Notes under the pieces: model-generated
Told to the model about the DNA's origin: nothing
What the model saw: only the letters and a program-made list of their open reading frames with translations
Databases searched by the model: none
Shown: positions 42,166-42,304 of the stretch, one piece after another
How positions within the stretch are numbered: the first letter of the stretch is position 1
Layout: every line of letters starts with the position of its first letter
Assembly: GCA_002393865.1 (NCBI GenBank)
Contig: DGUD01000070.1
Location: 10,109 to 52,412, forward strand
Reading direction: 5' to 3'
DNA from: Treponema sp. UBA4319
GTDB lineage: Bacteria; Spirochaetota; Spirochaetia; Treponematales; Treponemataceae
Length of the DNA stretch: 42,304 nucleotides
Translations under genes and position numbers: made by a program

Positions 42166-42304
42166 ACGGGAAAGAAATGCTCCTCAATCTGAAGGCAGAG
42201 CGCATGGTAGACAGGCAGATGCAGCTCCTGTATCATGAACGTCTCTTCCTGCGGCACGATGATGCATGCGTCGGAAAGGGCACGGATCCTGCCTCCGTCC
42301 CGCC
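42162..42304 (-). CDS. gmhA: sedoheptulose-7-phosphate isomerase, C-terminal end only
   Basis: The last 46 codons of a gene that continues beyond the window edge. The translated end contains IRALSDACIIVPQEET, then IQELHLPVYHALCLQIEEHFF, which is the C-terminal part of SIS-fold GmhA proteins (a VP-x(5-8)-IQE-H-L pattern with the active-site Glu and His). GmhA turns sedoheptulose 7-phosphate into D-glycero-D-manno-heptose 7-phosphate, the first heptose step. It overlaps the fused hddC-gmhB start by ATGA, so the two are coupled. Only the last part is visible, so the assignment rests on this short match plus the strong context. Confidence 0.78.
   Translation of the reverse strand, partial: RDGGRIRALSDACIIVPQEETFMIQELHLPVYHALCLQIEEHFFPV

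Overview
The window reads as a piece of a Treponema-like spirochete chromosome with fairly high GC. The gene order flbD-motA-motB-fliL-fliM-fliY-fliO-fliP-fliQ-fliR-flhB-flhA-flhF-flhG is the classic treponemal fla operon. It is followed by a WhiG/FliA-type sigma factor and a FapA protein. The V-type ATPase operon has the reduced E-x-A-B-D-I-K order known from spirochetes and chlamydiae. I saw no rRNA, tRNA, CRISPR array, insertion sequence or phage gene. Gene density is high and start/stop overlaps of 1-4 bases are common, so the operons look tightly coupled.

Layout. (1) 143-1264 (+): a stand-alone DUF362/double [4Fe-4S] protein with a good sigma-70 promoter. (2) 1357-5390 (-): an OmpR-type response regulator and its histidine kinase, and a membrane PAS/HD-GYP protein likely to degrade cyclic-di-GMP. 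(3) 5391-6017: the only long gene-free stretch. It holds hairpins, one copy of a dispersed repeat with an orphan terminator, and the flbD promoter. (4) 6018-18927 (+): the flagellar operon, covering stator, C-ring, export gate and the placement GTPase/ATPase. (5) 19004-23962 (+): a two-helix Ala/Pro-rich protein, the flagellar sigma factor, FapA with a Jag-like N-terminal domain, and two small uncharacterised proteins. (6) 24044-25093 (+): galactose mutarotase under a promoter overlapped by a perfect 16-bp palindrome. (7) 25292-32917 (+): the V-ATPase operon, closed by a strong terminator. (8) 33186-35402 (+): ispG and a secreted repeat protein. (9) 35429-42304 (-): a surface-glycan locus. It contains the end of gmhA, a fused heptose-1-phosphate nucleotidyltransferase/heptose-bisphosphate phosphatase, two GT4 glycosyltransferases, then with its own promoter a WbaP-type initiating transferase coupled to a one-POTRA Omp85-like outer-membrane protein.

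How it works together. The centre builds and powers the periplasmic flagella: stator, switch, export gate, FlhF/FlhG placement control, late-gene sigma factor. The HD-GYP protein beside it is a plausible second-messenger input. The V-ATPase and the stator both carry residues compatible with sodium coupling, although this is inference. The right end probably makes a heptose-containing surface or secreted glycan.

Most unusual signals: a composite repeat of about 110-120 bp, built on a terminator hairpin, at three or more transcript boundaries; a G8 tract in flhF where one added G would truncate the protein before its GTPase domain; a histone-H1-like tail on V-ATPase subunit E; and several intercistronic hairpins at points where protein stoichiometry changes.
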